Source: Thermocrinis sp.
GTDB lineage: Bacteria > Aquificota > Aquificia > Aquificales > Aquificaceae
Direction: 5' to 3'
Assembly: GCA_009903855.1 (NCBI GenBank)
Contig: WYEK01000018.1
Location: forward strand, 1 to 15,759
DNA: 15,759 bases
Part shown: one piece after another, positions 7,681 to 15,091 of the stretch
Position numbering within the stretch: the stretch's first letter is position 1
How the letters are laid out: every line of letters starts with the position of its first letter
Program-made: the position numbers and the translations under genes
The notes under the pieces: generated by a model
The model's input: the letters and a program-made list of their open reading frames with translations, nothing else
Database searches by the model: none
Told to the model about the DNA's origin: nothing

Positions 7681-8954
7681 TAGCGTTCCCTTCCTAACTG
7701 TTGGTAGACCTCTTTAAGAGGCAGGCGGTAGTATATGGGTCTTCCGTGAGGGCAGGTGTGAGGGTTTTGTAGTTCCACCCACTCTTTAAGCATAGCCCTA
7801 ACTTGGGCGGGCGATAGCTTGTCTCCTGCCTTTATGGCACCTTTGCATGCTTTATCGGAGGTCTGTCCCTTTTCGTAGTTTATGCGTTCCGCAAGCAGAT
7901 GCTGGTCTATGAAATAAAGGCTCTCCATCCAATTCACTATAAGTATTGTATCCTCCAAGATGCCCAAAAGCTCCGGCTCAGCCTTGTATGGATGGCCCTC
8001 TTGTTTCAAGGATGGTATGTGTGTTTTATGTCCTTTAAAAAGTTCTCTGAAAAGCTCCTTGATGTTTCCCTCCCTTTGGAGTTTCACCTCAAGCTTTTTG
8101 GGATGGATGTTGGCATCCACCACAAAGGGTGGGACCTCCAAAAGGCAGACCGCTATGCGTCTTCCCACCGTCCTTTTTATGTACTCCGTTAAGCTTTTGT
8201 TTTGAACAGGTCTTGAATTTACAAAAAGCTTTACCTCTCCCTTCTTTTGGGAGAGGGAAACAAAGATCCTCAAGCGTAAGCCATCCCTTTCAATCTCCCT
8301 CTCTTCAAACTTGGTTTTGTATATCTCTTCCAACCGATCCCTTTCGTTTTGGGTGGAGGGTAGGTTCAAAAGCTCCCTTCCTTCCGCTGTAAGCTTGAAG
8401 GACACCTCCGGTCTTGCCATTGCGTAGTCTCTTACTAGCCTCAGAATCCTTGCCCTCTCTGTATCTTCCTTCTTCAGAAGGTTCCTTCTTACTGGCAAGT
8501 TGTAAAAAAGGTCAAAGACCTCCACCCTTGTGCCCACCGCCATACCCTTTTCCCTCATATGCACCACTTTTCCCTCCTCCACCCTCATTTCGTAGCCCCT
8601 GTCCTCTTGGTAAAAACGGGAGCTTATAACCATCCTGCTAACTTGGGCTATGGCGTGGAGGGCTTCTCCCCTAAAGCCGTAGGTTCTCAACGAAAGCAGG
8701 TCTTCAAACCTCTCTATCTTGCTGGTGTAAAAGGGCAGGATTACCTTAGGGAGGTCCTCCGGGTGTATGCCCACGCCGTCATCTTTGACGGAAATATAGT
8801 GCTTTCCACCCTTGATGATCTCTATCTCTACCCTTTTTGCCTTTGCGTCAAGGGAGTTCTCTATCAGCTCCTTTACACAATCCGCCGGGCTCTCTATAAC
8901 TTCACCCGCGGATATTTTGAACCTTACATCCTCCGGAAGCTCTTTGACAAACAT
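7680..8954 (-). CDS. mutL: DNA mismatch repair protein MutL (endonuclease type)
   Basis: MutL couples mismatch recognition by MutS to strand incision and removal. The N-terminal GHKL ATPase has its Glu in ELIENSLDA (Glu32), the DDGVGI loop (58-63) and GFRGEAL (93-99). The C-terminal domain carries the motifs of metal-dependent nicking MutL proteins: D350-Q-H-L-L-A-E-R-I-N-Y-E361 (the DQHAxxExxxxE motif with Ala changed to Leu), ACKGAIKAG (ACR-like, 369-377) and CPHGRP (401-406). With 424 residues it is short: the linker between domains is only a few tens of residues, as I recall for Aquifex MutL. The ATG directly abuts the trxB stop with no good ribosome site, suggesting reinitiation, and its own stop overlaps hisF. 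Confidence 0.95.
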   Translation of the reverse strand: MFVKELPEDVRFKISAGEVIESPADCVKELIENSLDAKAKRVEIEIIKGGKHYISVKDDGVGIHPEDLPKVILPFYTSKIERFEDLLSLRTYGFRGEALHAIAQVSRMVISSRFYQEDRGYEMRVEEGKVVHMREKGMAVGTRVEVFDLFYNLPVRRNLLKKEDTERARILRLVRDYAMARPEVSFKLTAEGRELLNLPSTQNERDRLEEIYKTKFEEREIERDGLRLRIFVSLSQKKGEVKLFVNSRPVQNKSLTEYIKRTVGRRIAVCLLEVPPFVVDANIHPKKLEVKLQREGNIKELFRELFKGHKTHIPSLKQEGHPYKAEPELLGILEDTILIVNWMESLYFIDQHLLAERINYEKGQTSDKACKGAIKAGDKLSPAQVRAMLKEWVELQNPHTCPHGRPIYYRLPLKEVYQQLGRER

Positions 8955-9926
8955 TTACCATTGGGAGGTGATCTTTGCCTTCTTGTTTAGGTATTTGTCC
9001 ACTGCCAACGCTGCCTTTACACCATCCGCCGCTGCAATAACCGCCTGCTTTATGTTGTTGCAGAGCACATCCCCCGCTGCGAAAACACCGGGCACGGAGG
9101 TCATCATCTCCTCATTTACCACTATACAGTGTCCGTCCGTCATCTCCACCTGGTTCATAAGAAAATCCACCGAAGGCTTGTTTCCTCCCAAGAATATAAA
9201 CACACCATCCACAGGTAGGATCTTTTTCTCTTTGGTTTCTATGTTTTGGACTTCCAAGCCCTCCACAAAGGAGGAACCTACGATCTGTATAACCCTGTGG
9301 TGGGTGAGGATTTCTACGTTGGGATGGGACTTTATCTCCTCTATCATCTCCGGTGGTGCCTTTATGCGGGAGGAAGGAACCACTAAGTATATCTTGCTGG
9401 CAAACCTGCTTATAAACTCCGTCTCCTCTAAGGCGTAATCGTCCTCCCCTACCACCGCCACGGGCTTTCCTTTAAAGAAGGCCGCATCGCAAACGCCACA
9501 GTAAGACACTCCTCTTCCTAAGAATTCCTCCTCTCCCTTGTACTTGTTGGTTCTTTCCATGGCACCGGAGGCCACTATAACCGCCCTACCCTTGAACTCC
9601 CTTCCGTCTATGGTATAGACCTTCTTTATATCTCCCAATAGGTCTGTAGCGATAACTTTGCCCCTTACAAACTTGGCACCAAAGGCTTTTGCATGTTCCC
9701 GCATAAGTTTTAAAAGCTCATAGCCAGAGATGGGACCCCTTATGCCAGGGTAGTTTTCTATCTGCTGGGTTACTCCCAAGGCACCGTCCGCCTCTGCCCT
9801 GTATAGCACCAAGGTGGATAGCCCTGCCCTCGCGGTGTATATGGCAGCGGAAGAGCCAGCAGGACCGGCTCCAATAATGATCACATCGTATATCTCATCA
9901 CTGCCAAGGTTTAAAGTCAGTTCCAT
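8955..9926 (-). CDS. trxB: Thioredoxin reductase-like flavoprotein
   Basis: Low-molecular-weight thioredoxin reductases pass electrons from a pyridine nucleotide through FAD and a cysteine pair to thioredoxin. The 323-residue protein shows the FAD dinucleotide fold (IIIGAGPAGSSAAIY), the redox pair C143-G-V-C146-D, and the C-terminal FAD motif VFAAGDV. The nucleotide domain is atypical. The expected GGGDSA is G160-E-D-D-Y-A165, and the HRRxxxR block that grips the NADPH 2'-phosphate is replaced by VPSSRIKA (183-190). It may therefore use NADH or another donor, or be a relative with a different partner. A good ribosome site (GGAGG) precedes the ATG. A truncated peroxiredoxin gene ends 28 bases upstream and the membrane thioredoxin at 874 is a possible partner. 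Confidence 0.88.
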   Translation of the reverse strand: MELTLNLGSDEIYDVIIIGAGPAGSSAAIYTARAGLSTLVLYRAEADGALGVTQQIENYPGIRGPISGYELLKLMREHAKAFGAKFVRGKVIATDLLGDIKKVYTIDGREFKGRAVIVASGAMERTNKYKGEEEFLGRGVSYCGVCDAAFFKGKPVAVVGEDDYALEETEFISRFASKIYLVVPSSRIKAPPEMIEEIKSHPNVEILTHHRVIQIVGSSFVEGLEVQNIETKEKKILPVDGVFIFLGGNKPSVDFLMNQVEMTDGHCIVVNEEMMTSVPGVFAAGDVLCNNIKQAVIAAADGVKAALAVDKYLNKKAKITSQW

Positions 9927-9954
9927 TCCAGTCCTCCAATGCTATTAAATATAA

Positions 9955-10341
9955 TCACTCCTGCAGGGCGGAATAGACCTTACCCACCAACTCCGCAGAG
10001 GGCTTTAGGGTTTTCTTTCCTTCTTCCCATTTGGCAGGGCATGCCTCATCTGGATGGCTCATAAGATACACGTTTGCTTTCATCTTTCTCACCAGCTCCT
10101 CTGCATTCCTTCCCACGTTGTAGTAATTGACCTCAGAGCCTACCAAAACTCCCTCTGGGTTAATTATGAAAGTTCCCCTCAGCGCCAAGCCCGTATCCTC
10201 ATCATAAACTCCAAAGAGCCTTGAAACCTTACCCGCTGGGTCTGCACCCATTGGATAGCGCACCTTCTCCAAAAGCTTTTCTGTGGTCTGCCAAGCCAAG
10301 TGGGTGTATTTGGTGTCGGTGGATACGGAGATCACCTCCAC
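9955..10341 (-). pseudogene. 2-Cys peroxiredoxin (AhpC/Prx) lacking its N-terminal half
   Basis: The 128-codon frame from GTG 10341 begins MEVISVSTDTKYTHLAWQ, which corresponds to roughly residue 90 of a normal 210-220-residue peroxiredoxin. RGTFIINPEG and SHPDEACPAKWEEGKKT follow; the Cys in ACP is the resolving cysteine. The thioredoxin-fold start and the FVCPTE motif with the peroxidatic cysteine are missing. An in-frame stop (TGA) lies three codons above the GTG. Just upstream, in another frame, the codons for RFEGL look like the next few peroxiredoxin residues, so a small indel sits near 10343 and homology fades near the stop of the next gene (10367). The remnant cannot reduce peroxide by the usual mechanism. 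A sequencing or assembly fault at the junction cannot be excluded. Its place before the thioredoxin reductase-like gene suggests the two once formed one operon. Confidence 0.85.
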
Positions 10342-10366
10342 AGACCCTCAAACCTCATCACGAGTT

Positions 10367-11794
10367 TTACCTGCATATATTTTCTACCTTAAAGTCTACA
10401 AGCTTGTTATCTCTTGTTATGATAATCTCACCATTGCAAGGAAGTTGTGGATTGGGAATTCTACAATCAATTCTGTATCCGCTGTAAAGGCTTGTCATTC
10501 TTCCGTAGGACCTGCAGTTGGTATATAGCTGCATGGCGGTTCTCGTGTCTATCCTATCCACAGTTATGACCTTGTAATCATCTGAACGACCTACAGGCTG
10601 GACATCGCTTTGGCATACTTTATAGTTATCCACTGTAGTGTATCCTGGACCTCTTGTGATTAGGGCTACAAGATCACAGCCACCATCTGGATACATATAG
10701 ATGGTTTCATATTGCATCTGTCCCATTACTTGCATAGAGGGCATTTTAGAGCTTGCGGTCATCTTTACCATAGAGAGGATTTCATCCTTTTTGGCTGGTG
10801 CGGGTTGGCTTACTCTTGTTTGCGTCTGACCCATCAGCCCCTCGTCTAAACCAAGCTTAACATAATGAACATAGGGAATTATAAATGTTTGAATATCGGA
10901 TGCGCTTCTTTCTGCGGTGGTGCGAACCATAAACTTCTCAGGACCATCGCAGTAGTATGCAGTTTTGGTTATCTCCCTAAGCCAGTAGTTTATCACTCCT
11001 ACATTAGGTGGTGGGTCTGTGGTTAGTACCTTTGCCATAAAGTCCTTAAAGTCCTGCCCATCTGCAGTTCTAAAGGTTCCTCCTTTTTGATAGCAATAGC
11101 TTGCAAGCATTCTTAAAACATCAGAGTTTAGAGGGTGGCAGTTGTTGTTCACAGTGTCCTTTATCTTGTAAGAACCATCAGGCAGGTTTTGGAGTTTTAC
11201 ACGATTTGATTGCAAAAACTCTATAAGGTTGGTGCTTGCCTTTATCTTATCTGCCCATTCCAATTCAAAGGAAGTTATTCTGGGCTCAGGTTGATGCTTT
11301 GCAACCTGAATAAAACAAGACTCCAACCATTGATGTTGGGCTGGATAACGATAGCCTATAAACCTGCCTCTCTGAATAAAGAAAACTTCTTTCCCATCCT
11401 TTTCACAAAGGGTAGCGGGTGCATTGCTACTTGCAACATCTCCCAAAATAGCTGCTGAAAATACTCCCTTTAGAAAACCTCCAGCCCCAGTTCCCTCTTC
11501 TGCAGGCGTTTTTTCCTCTATTACATATCCACCTCCAAAACCTTCTACCTGCTTGTATTTAACAAGGTATGCCTTTCCACCAAAAGCGGAACAGTATTCA
11601 ATGGCTTTGCCTGCATCAACGCCCCAACGCCCAACGACAATTATCGTCTCTGTCTCGGAAGGGCTTAAGAATAAAAAATGTCTTTTACCGGAAAACAGCA
11701 GTTCCCTAAACGATGTTTGCTTTTGCATGTTTTCCTGCCCAAAACTTGGAAGGGCTAAGGCTAAGCTAAGTATGGTTAGCAAGGACTTCTTCAT
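10367..11794 (-). CDS. Secreted cysteine-containing protein of unknown function (475 aa)
   Basis: I do not recognise a family. The chosen ATG at 11794 has an ideal AAAGGAGG six bases upstream (11801-11808); a TTG two codons earlier is less likely. The protein starts MKKSLLTILSLALALPSFGQ, a clear signal peptide with probable cleavage after SFG, so it should be exported. The mature part has 12 cysteines, many spaced through the second half (for example NNNCHPL, ASYCYQK, AYYCDGP, TNCRSY), which suggests disulfide bonds. There is a weakly hydrophobic Gly/Ala stretch near residues 100-120 and no repeats or known enzymatic motif. Expression may be separate from the upstream cyclotransferase gene because a terminator-like hairpin lies between them. 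The 3' end abuts the broken peroxiredoxin. Confidence 0.8.
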   Translation of the reverse strand: MKKSLLTILSLALALPSFGQENMQKQTSFRELLFSGKRHFLFLSPSETETIIVVGRWGVDAGKAIEYCSAFGGKAYLVKYKQVEGFGGGYVIEEKTPAEEGTGAGGFLKGVFSAAILGDVASSNAPATLCEKDGKEVFFIQRGRFIGYRYPAQHQWLESCFIQVAKHQPEPRITSFELEWADKIKASTNLIEFLQSNRVKLQNLPDGSYKIKDTVNNNCHPLNSDVLRMLASYCYQKGGTFRTADGQDFKDFMAKVLTTDPPPNVGVINYWLREITKTAYYCDGPEKFMVRTTAERSASDIQTFIIPYVHYVKLGLDEGLMGQTQTRVSQPAPAKKDEILSMVKMTASSKMPSMQVMGQMQYETIYMYPDGGCDLVALITRGPGYTTVDNYKVCQSDVQPVGRSDDYKVITVDRIDTRTAMQLYTNCRSYGRMTSLYSGYRIDCRIPNPQLPCNGEIIITRDNKLVDFKVENICR

Positions 11795-11817
11795 CTCCAA
11801 CCTCCTTTGTCTTTGGT

Positions 11818-11846
11818 TTTAAAAAGGCCCCCCATGGGGACCTTCT
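11818..11846 (-). terminator. Rho-independent terminator after the cyclotransferase-like gene
   Basis: On the minus strand AAGGTCCCC-ATG-GGGGGCCTT forms a 9-bp stem (one U-G wobble) followed by TTT and then AAAA. It begins directly after the stop codon at 11848-11850. The next gene's ribosome site is only about 10 bases beyond, so this hairpin may act as an attenuator rather than a full stop. Confidence 0.65.
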
Positions 11847-11847
11847 C

Positions 11848-12198
11848 TTATACCTCCCATTCACCGGAAGGCACCAAAGCCGCACCCTCCACCTCTCTGT
11901 TATACAGATAGGCGTGGGCACGCAAAGGAGTGTGGTCCTCAAGGACCACCTCAATGAGCTCCCTCCTGAAGAGGAAAGGAGCTCCCTCTACCCAGTCAAG
12001 CTCCCTAAGGAGCCCTTCTGGGATTTCATAGACCTCCCCACGCACTACCCCATCTCCAGGAACCATCCCAGGGTAGGCGCCGAGGTCATAAAGGGCAAAG
12101 CCCTTCGCCAAGGCATGCCCTAAAAAAGGACAGCCCTTTAAAAGGCTGTGCCTTGATCCACCCCTTTTAAGGGTGCCATACACGAAGAGGTAAGCCAT
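11848..12198 (-). CDS. Gamma-glutamylcyclotransferase-like (AIG2/YtfP) protein
   Basis: This 116-residue protein begins MAYLFVYGTLKRGGSRHSLL. The YGTLK loop (7-11) binds the gamma-glutamyl amine substrate in this fold. LDWVEGAPFLFRR holds the probable catalytic Glu71. GEVYEIP and the final strand segment also fit the family. Members cleave gamma-glutamyl amino acids or amines to 5-oxoproline, but many bacterial ones have unknown substrates. The ATG is preceded by GAGGAGG and overlaps the stop of a 33-codon ORF (TAATG), so translation is probably coupled. A strong terminator follows directly. Base use (GC-rich codons such as GCC, GTG, CTC) is slightly different from the AT-richer genes to its right. 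Confidence 0.88.
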   Translation of the reverse strand: MAYLFVYGTLKRGGSRHSLLKGCPFLGHALAKGFALYDLGAYPGMVPGDGVVRGEVYEIPEGLLRELDWVEGAPFLFRRELIEVVLEDHTPLRAHAYLYNREVEGAALVPSGEWEV

Positions 12199-12299
12199 TA
12201 GGCCACCTCCTCGTAATAAGGGGCCAAAAGACCCCTCAGAGAAAGCCCTCCCTTGTTAGGAAGGCTCCCTCTCCTGTTTTCCTCCCTAACTGCTACCAT
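12198..12299 (-). CDS. Possible 33-residue coupled small ORF
   Basis: ATG at 12299 opens a 33-codon frame starting MVAVREENRRGSLPNKGG and ending LLAPYYEEVA. Its TAA overlaps the ATG of the cyclotransferase-like gene by one base, and that gene's ribosome site GAGGAGG lies in its last codons. This is a classic coupling layout. The ORF itself has only a weak AGGG before its start. A -10-like TATAGT (12311-12316) with a TTGTCA (12337-12342) lies just upstream at 20-base spacing, so the message may have a very short leader. A hairpin (AGGGGTC-TTTT-GGCCCCT, about 12217-12234) falls inside the ORF. It may be a leader peptide or simply 5' UTR; no homology is recognised. Confidence 0.4.
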   Translation of the reverse strand: MVAVREENRRGSLPNKGGLSLRGLLAPYYEEVA

Positions 12300-12343
12300 A
12301 CCCTATATATACTATAACCTACCTTCTGGAATTTTCTGACAAT

Positions 12344-12934
12344 CTACCAACTGAAGACTCTCCTTGAAAGCAACAGCCCATCGTATTCTATCCATCCCTT
12401 CGGAGGATTAGGACTAAAGAAAGGTTCCTTGTCTTCTTCAAAAAGCGTCAGAAGTCTTGCCCTTTCTCCTCTGTATCGGAGTAAGCCTTCCAGAAGCCCG
12501 TCTTCTTCCAAAAGCTTTTCATATTGCTTCCTCGTAAGCTTTAGCTGGTTTATGTCCTCTACGAACCGTTTCACCTTTGGTGCCCCCACAATGCCTTTAT
12601 AACTCTCGCTAAACCGCCCATTAACAAATAGCAAGGCTTTTGTATCCTGAAGCTGGATTTCAAAGGGATGCGTGAATTCTGGAAGGATGTTTTTCTTTCC
12701 CTCTGCATCTTCTGTGGCAAACCTAAAGTGTAGAACAATTCTTGTGTTTTCCGAGTGAACGAATTCCTTGACTGCTTTATAAAACTCTTCCTTCTCCATA
12801 AAGCCCTTCTCATACACCCATTTTCCATTATCCCAAACAGCATATCCGCCGCCATGAGGAAACAACTCCCAACACCGGTCAAATAGCTTGTCGCTAACAA
12901 TAGCCCCCTCTGGCTTATAGATGATTACACACAT
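12344..12934 (-). CDS. Class II glutamine amidotransferase-like (Ntn hydrolase) protein
   Basis: The start is set at the ATG at 12934 because AAGGAGGTG lies six bases upstream. An upstream in-frame ATG at 12970 would add 12 residues and bury the key cysteine. The 196-residue product begins MCVIIYKPEG; after Met removal Cys2 becomes the N-terminal nucleophile typical of class II glutaminase domains. HGGGYAVW (27-34), HFRFAT (69-74) and THPF (88-91) match the phage- and plasmid-type stand-alone family I remember. The usual HNG near the active site is VNG here (104-106). No second synthetase domain is attached, so the ammonia acceptor is unknown. The C-terminal third is charged and unrecognised. 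Such genes are common on mobile DNA, fitting the accessory neighbourhood. Confidence 0.75.
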   Translation of the reverse strand: MCVIIYKPEGAIVSDKLFDRCWELFPHGGGYAVWDNGKWVYEKGFMEKEEFYKAVKEFVHSENTRIVLHFRFATEDAEGKKNILPEFTHPFEIQLQDTKALLFVNGRFSESYKGIVGAPKVKRFVEDINQLKLTRKQYEKLLEEDGLLEGLLRYRGERARLLTLFEEDKEPFFSPNPPKGWIEYDGLLLSRRVFSW

Positions 12935-12970
12935 CTTAGCACCTCCTTCAGATTTCATTTTAGTATGCAC

Positions 12971-13092
12971 AAGGACTTCTTATCCCACATCCAGCTGTGT
13001 AGGGTAGGAAACCCTTTTCATCTAAAGCCCATATTGGTGAAAGGAGTGTGGGATAGAAAAAAAGGAACGATGAGTAATTTTTCAAAGAGGGT
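12971..13092. promoter_or_regulatory. Intergenic region with a 9-bp inverted repeat
   Basis: Between the XRE/ImmA gene and the amidotransferase gene, TATCCCACA (12981-12989) and TGTGGGATA (13047-13055) form a perfect inverted repeat 57 bases apart. Inside it a smaller GGGTaggaaACCC hairpin is possible (13002-13014). The arms could be paired operators for the neighbouring XRE regulator or the base of a structured 5' UTR for the amidotransferase gene. No T-run follows on either strand, so a simple terminator is unlikely. Confidence 0.4.
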
Positions 13093-14181
13093 TCAAGATC
13101 GGCTGAGTTCTATTTCCTCAAGTTCATAAAGGATGTCTTGGATTTGCATAGGGCTTATTTCAAGGACATCTGATGCATAGCTAATGCTTATCAGTTCATG
13201 CTTTACCGCAGTCAGGACGAGTTCCCACAGGACCTTAGAAATTTTCCAAGGCGCTGGATCTTTTGGTTCTCCAAAAAGCTTTATTTCCAAATTCCACAGG
13301 TTTGCCCTTAGCAATCTGTTTAAGTCCTTTTCACCAATTTCGCCAAGTTCGTGAAGGCGTGATATAAGAGTTTCATAGCTAACGCCAAAGGTGCGTCTTA
13401 GACTTATCAAAGCCCACACGTCGGTTAAGTTGTGGTGTTGTCTTACAAGCCTTTTAACAAGACTTTCTGGCATTAAAAAATGAACCACAAAACGCTCGCT
13501 AAAATCATCCTCCTGTCCATCTTTATTTAGATGGGCCTTGTCTTTTCTTTGAAGAATGTGGGCATACTCATAGGCAATAAGCTGGTTTTGATAAGGACAA
13601 TCTGAATTAACAAGGATAAACGCACCAAAGCTTTCATCACAGACCATCGCAGAGGAAAGTTCCATGCCTAAAGGTAGCCTAATAACTGGAATACGGATGT
13701 CTTCTAAAACTTCTCCTAAGCTTGGCACCACGCTATCTCCCAAGCCCAAACGAGCCCTTTCTGCCTCTGCCACCTCTTTGGCTTGTTTCTCTATGGACCC
13801 TTGGTTTAGAGTGTAGTAAGGAATTTCAGGCTTTGGAATACCCAACTTTTGCCTAAGCTTTACTATCTCTTTACACAGAAAAATAAAGCGGTGAACCTGA
13901 CTTATGGTTTCAGGAGGGAGAGAAAGTTCTTTAGCTTTATCAAGAATAAGATTAAAGACCTCTCCTTTAGGCTTTTCTATCCCGTAGAAGTAGCTAACGA
14001 AAACTCCATAAAGCTTGGCAAGCTTTCTTAGAAGACTAAGTGGCGGGTTTTGTCTCCCACTTTCAAAAAGAGAAAGCTCGTCCTTGGTAATTCCAAGCTT
14101 TTGTGCCACATCTTCTGGCGTGTAGCCTGCGGTCTCTCGGGCCTCTTTTAGCCTTTGTCCTATAATTTCCAGAGTATTCAT
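13093..14181 (-). CDS. XRE-family regulator fused to a degenerate ImmA/IrrE-like domain
   Basis: Residues about 6-65 are a Cro/C1 helix-turn-helix (LKEARETAGYTPEDVAQKLG...LSLFESGRQNPP). Residues about 130-270 match the ImmA/IrrE (COG2856-type) peptidase fold, including the late block FSERFVVHFLMPESLVKRL. In active members the zinc motif is HExxH; here it is Y204-E-Y-A-H208, so the first histidine is lost, and the third ligand position before FLMP is not obvious. The protein probably binds DNA and a partner without being an active metalloprotease. A C-terminal part (about 300-362) is unrecognised. The gene follows the PIN gene after 19 bases. The pair resembles a toxin-antitoxin module with this protein as antitoxin and autoregulator; that is inferred from gene context and recalled family associations. 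Confidence 0.85.
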   Translation of the reverse strand: MNTLEIIGQRLKEARETAGYTPEDVAQKLGITKDELSLFESGRQNPPLSLLRKLAKLYGVFVSYFYGIEKPKGEVFNLILDKAKELSLPPETISQVHRFIFLCKEIVKLRQKLGIPKPEIPYYTLNQGSIEKQAKEVAEAERARLGLGDSVVPSLGEVLEDIRIPVIRLPLGMELSSAMVCDESFGAFILVNSDCPYQNQLIAYEYAHILQRKDKAHLNKDGQEDDFSERFVVHFLMPESLVKRLVRQHHNLTDVWALISLRRTFGVSYETLISRLHELGEIGEKDLNRLLRANLWNLEIKLFGEPKDPAPWKISKVLWELVLTAVKHELISISYASDVLEISPMQIQDILYELEEIELSRS

Positions 14182-14200
14182 GTGGGCACTTGCCTCAAAG

Positions 14201-14731
14201 CTATAAATCTAAACTTAATCCAAGCCTTTTCAAGTCAGAATCCTTCAGCCTAAAGCGTGCCAAATGTTCCATATCTATAACAATCTGTTTTAGTTCCTCT
14301 ACGCTACGGATTAATCCTCTGTTAATCGCTTCCTCTAATATTTCCACAGTTCCAACAACCTTTACACCTTCTCGCTCTGAAATCTTCTTCAAATATTTAT
14401 CATCAGTTATTAACACCAAGTTCCTTTCCTTAGCCACAGCCAAAAGGGAAGCATCCGCTCCCTCTTCAAATTCCTCGTGAGTAATTCTTAAGTTTCTTAT
14501 CAAGCTTTGCTCTTCTTCTGTTAGTTCATCCACAACCTTTAGCCATAAGCTTTGCTTATTTAGGACCGTTCGCAACTCTGGATATTTTTCAGAACCTCGT
14601 TCAATCTCTTCTATCACATCGGAGGTAGTTAATAAACCCGCATGAAATAGAGTTTTTAGCAAGTTCAAATACCCAGCACGGGCAAAGTTTGATAATGTAG
14701 AACTATCTACTATTAAGCGTATTTCACTCAT
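14201..14731 (-). CDS. PIN-domain putative ribonuclease (toxin candidate)
   Basis: PIN domains are metal-dependent RNases, frequently the toxin of type II toxin-antitoxin pairs. The 176-residue protein has the expected acidic set: Asp9 (LIVDSSTLSNFARAG), Glu41/Glu42 (VIEEIERG), Asp93 (EGADASLLAVAKE) and Asp110/Asp111 (LVLITDDKYLKK). GVKVVGTVEILEEA follows, as in DUF3368-like PINs. The last 35 residues form a helical tail. It is the first gene of a two-gene operon with the XRE/ImmA-like protein. A TATATT at 14745-14750 would put the transcript start almost at the ATG, but no good -35 is visible. The catalytic residues look intact, so the domain could be active. Confidence 0.88.
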   Translation of the reverse strand: MSEIRLIVDSSTLSNFARAGYLNLLKTLFHAGLLTTSDVIEEIERGSEKYPELRTVLNKQSLWLKVVDELTEEEQSLIRNLRITHEEFEEGADASLLAVAKERNLVLITDDKYLKKISEREGVKVVGTVEILEEAINRGLIRSVEELKQIVIDMEHLARFRLKDSDLKRLGLSLDL

Positions 14732-15091
14732 GCGTGTGGTTTTTAATATAACCTCAACCTAAAGAATCCATTCACAATCGTAATAACCGAAAATTTCAGA
14801 AGTGTCAACTTTTGGCATTCACATGACAAACTTAAGGTTAGCATGAGGTTTTCTTGAAATGCATCGTCATTTATACCATGAGGAAGCTAAAAAGGATATT
14901 CTCTCAAGCAAGTTAAACAAGTGATTTACTCCTACCTTAGAACTTAGCTAACCACAAACTTAGTTAAAATCCCTCCTCGGGATATATTCCAGCCTATAAT
15001 GAGCATACATCAAAGCGTAGGGAAGCTGAACTGAGACAGGAAAACGGCTAAGAAACACTGAAGAATATAGAGGCCCTAAGGTAGGTCCTCG
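14732..15091. other. Gene-free region left of the inverted-repeat element
   Basis: No convincing gene is seen. It contains AACTTTTGGCAT (14807-14818), whose reverse complement is at 15401-15412. Two short hairpins are ATCCC-TCCTC-GGGAT (14969-14983, followed by TTTT on the minus strand) and GAGGcCCTA-AGG-TAGGtCCTC (15070-15090), the latter abutting the left arm of the element. A plus-strand TATAAT at 14995-15000, without a good -35, could be a -10 for a transcript running into the element. AT-rich TTAGCTAACC and TTAGTTAAAA (about 14944-14970) resemble the motifs inside the element. Confidence 0.5.

Noticed and set aside
12344..12970. Longer start for the amidotransferase-like protein (ATG 12970)
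   Set aside because: It would place 12 residues before the N-terminal nucleophile cysteine; the ATG at 12934 has an ideal ribosome site.
14859..14924. 21-codon ORF (MHRHLYHEEAKKDILSSK...)
   Set aside because: Too short, without a ribosome site or coupling to a neighbour.
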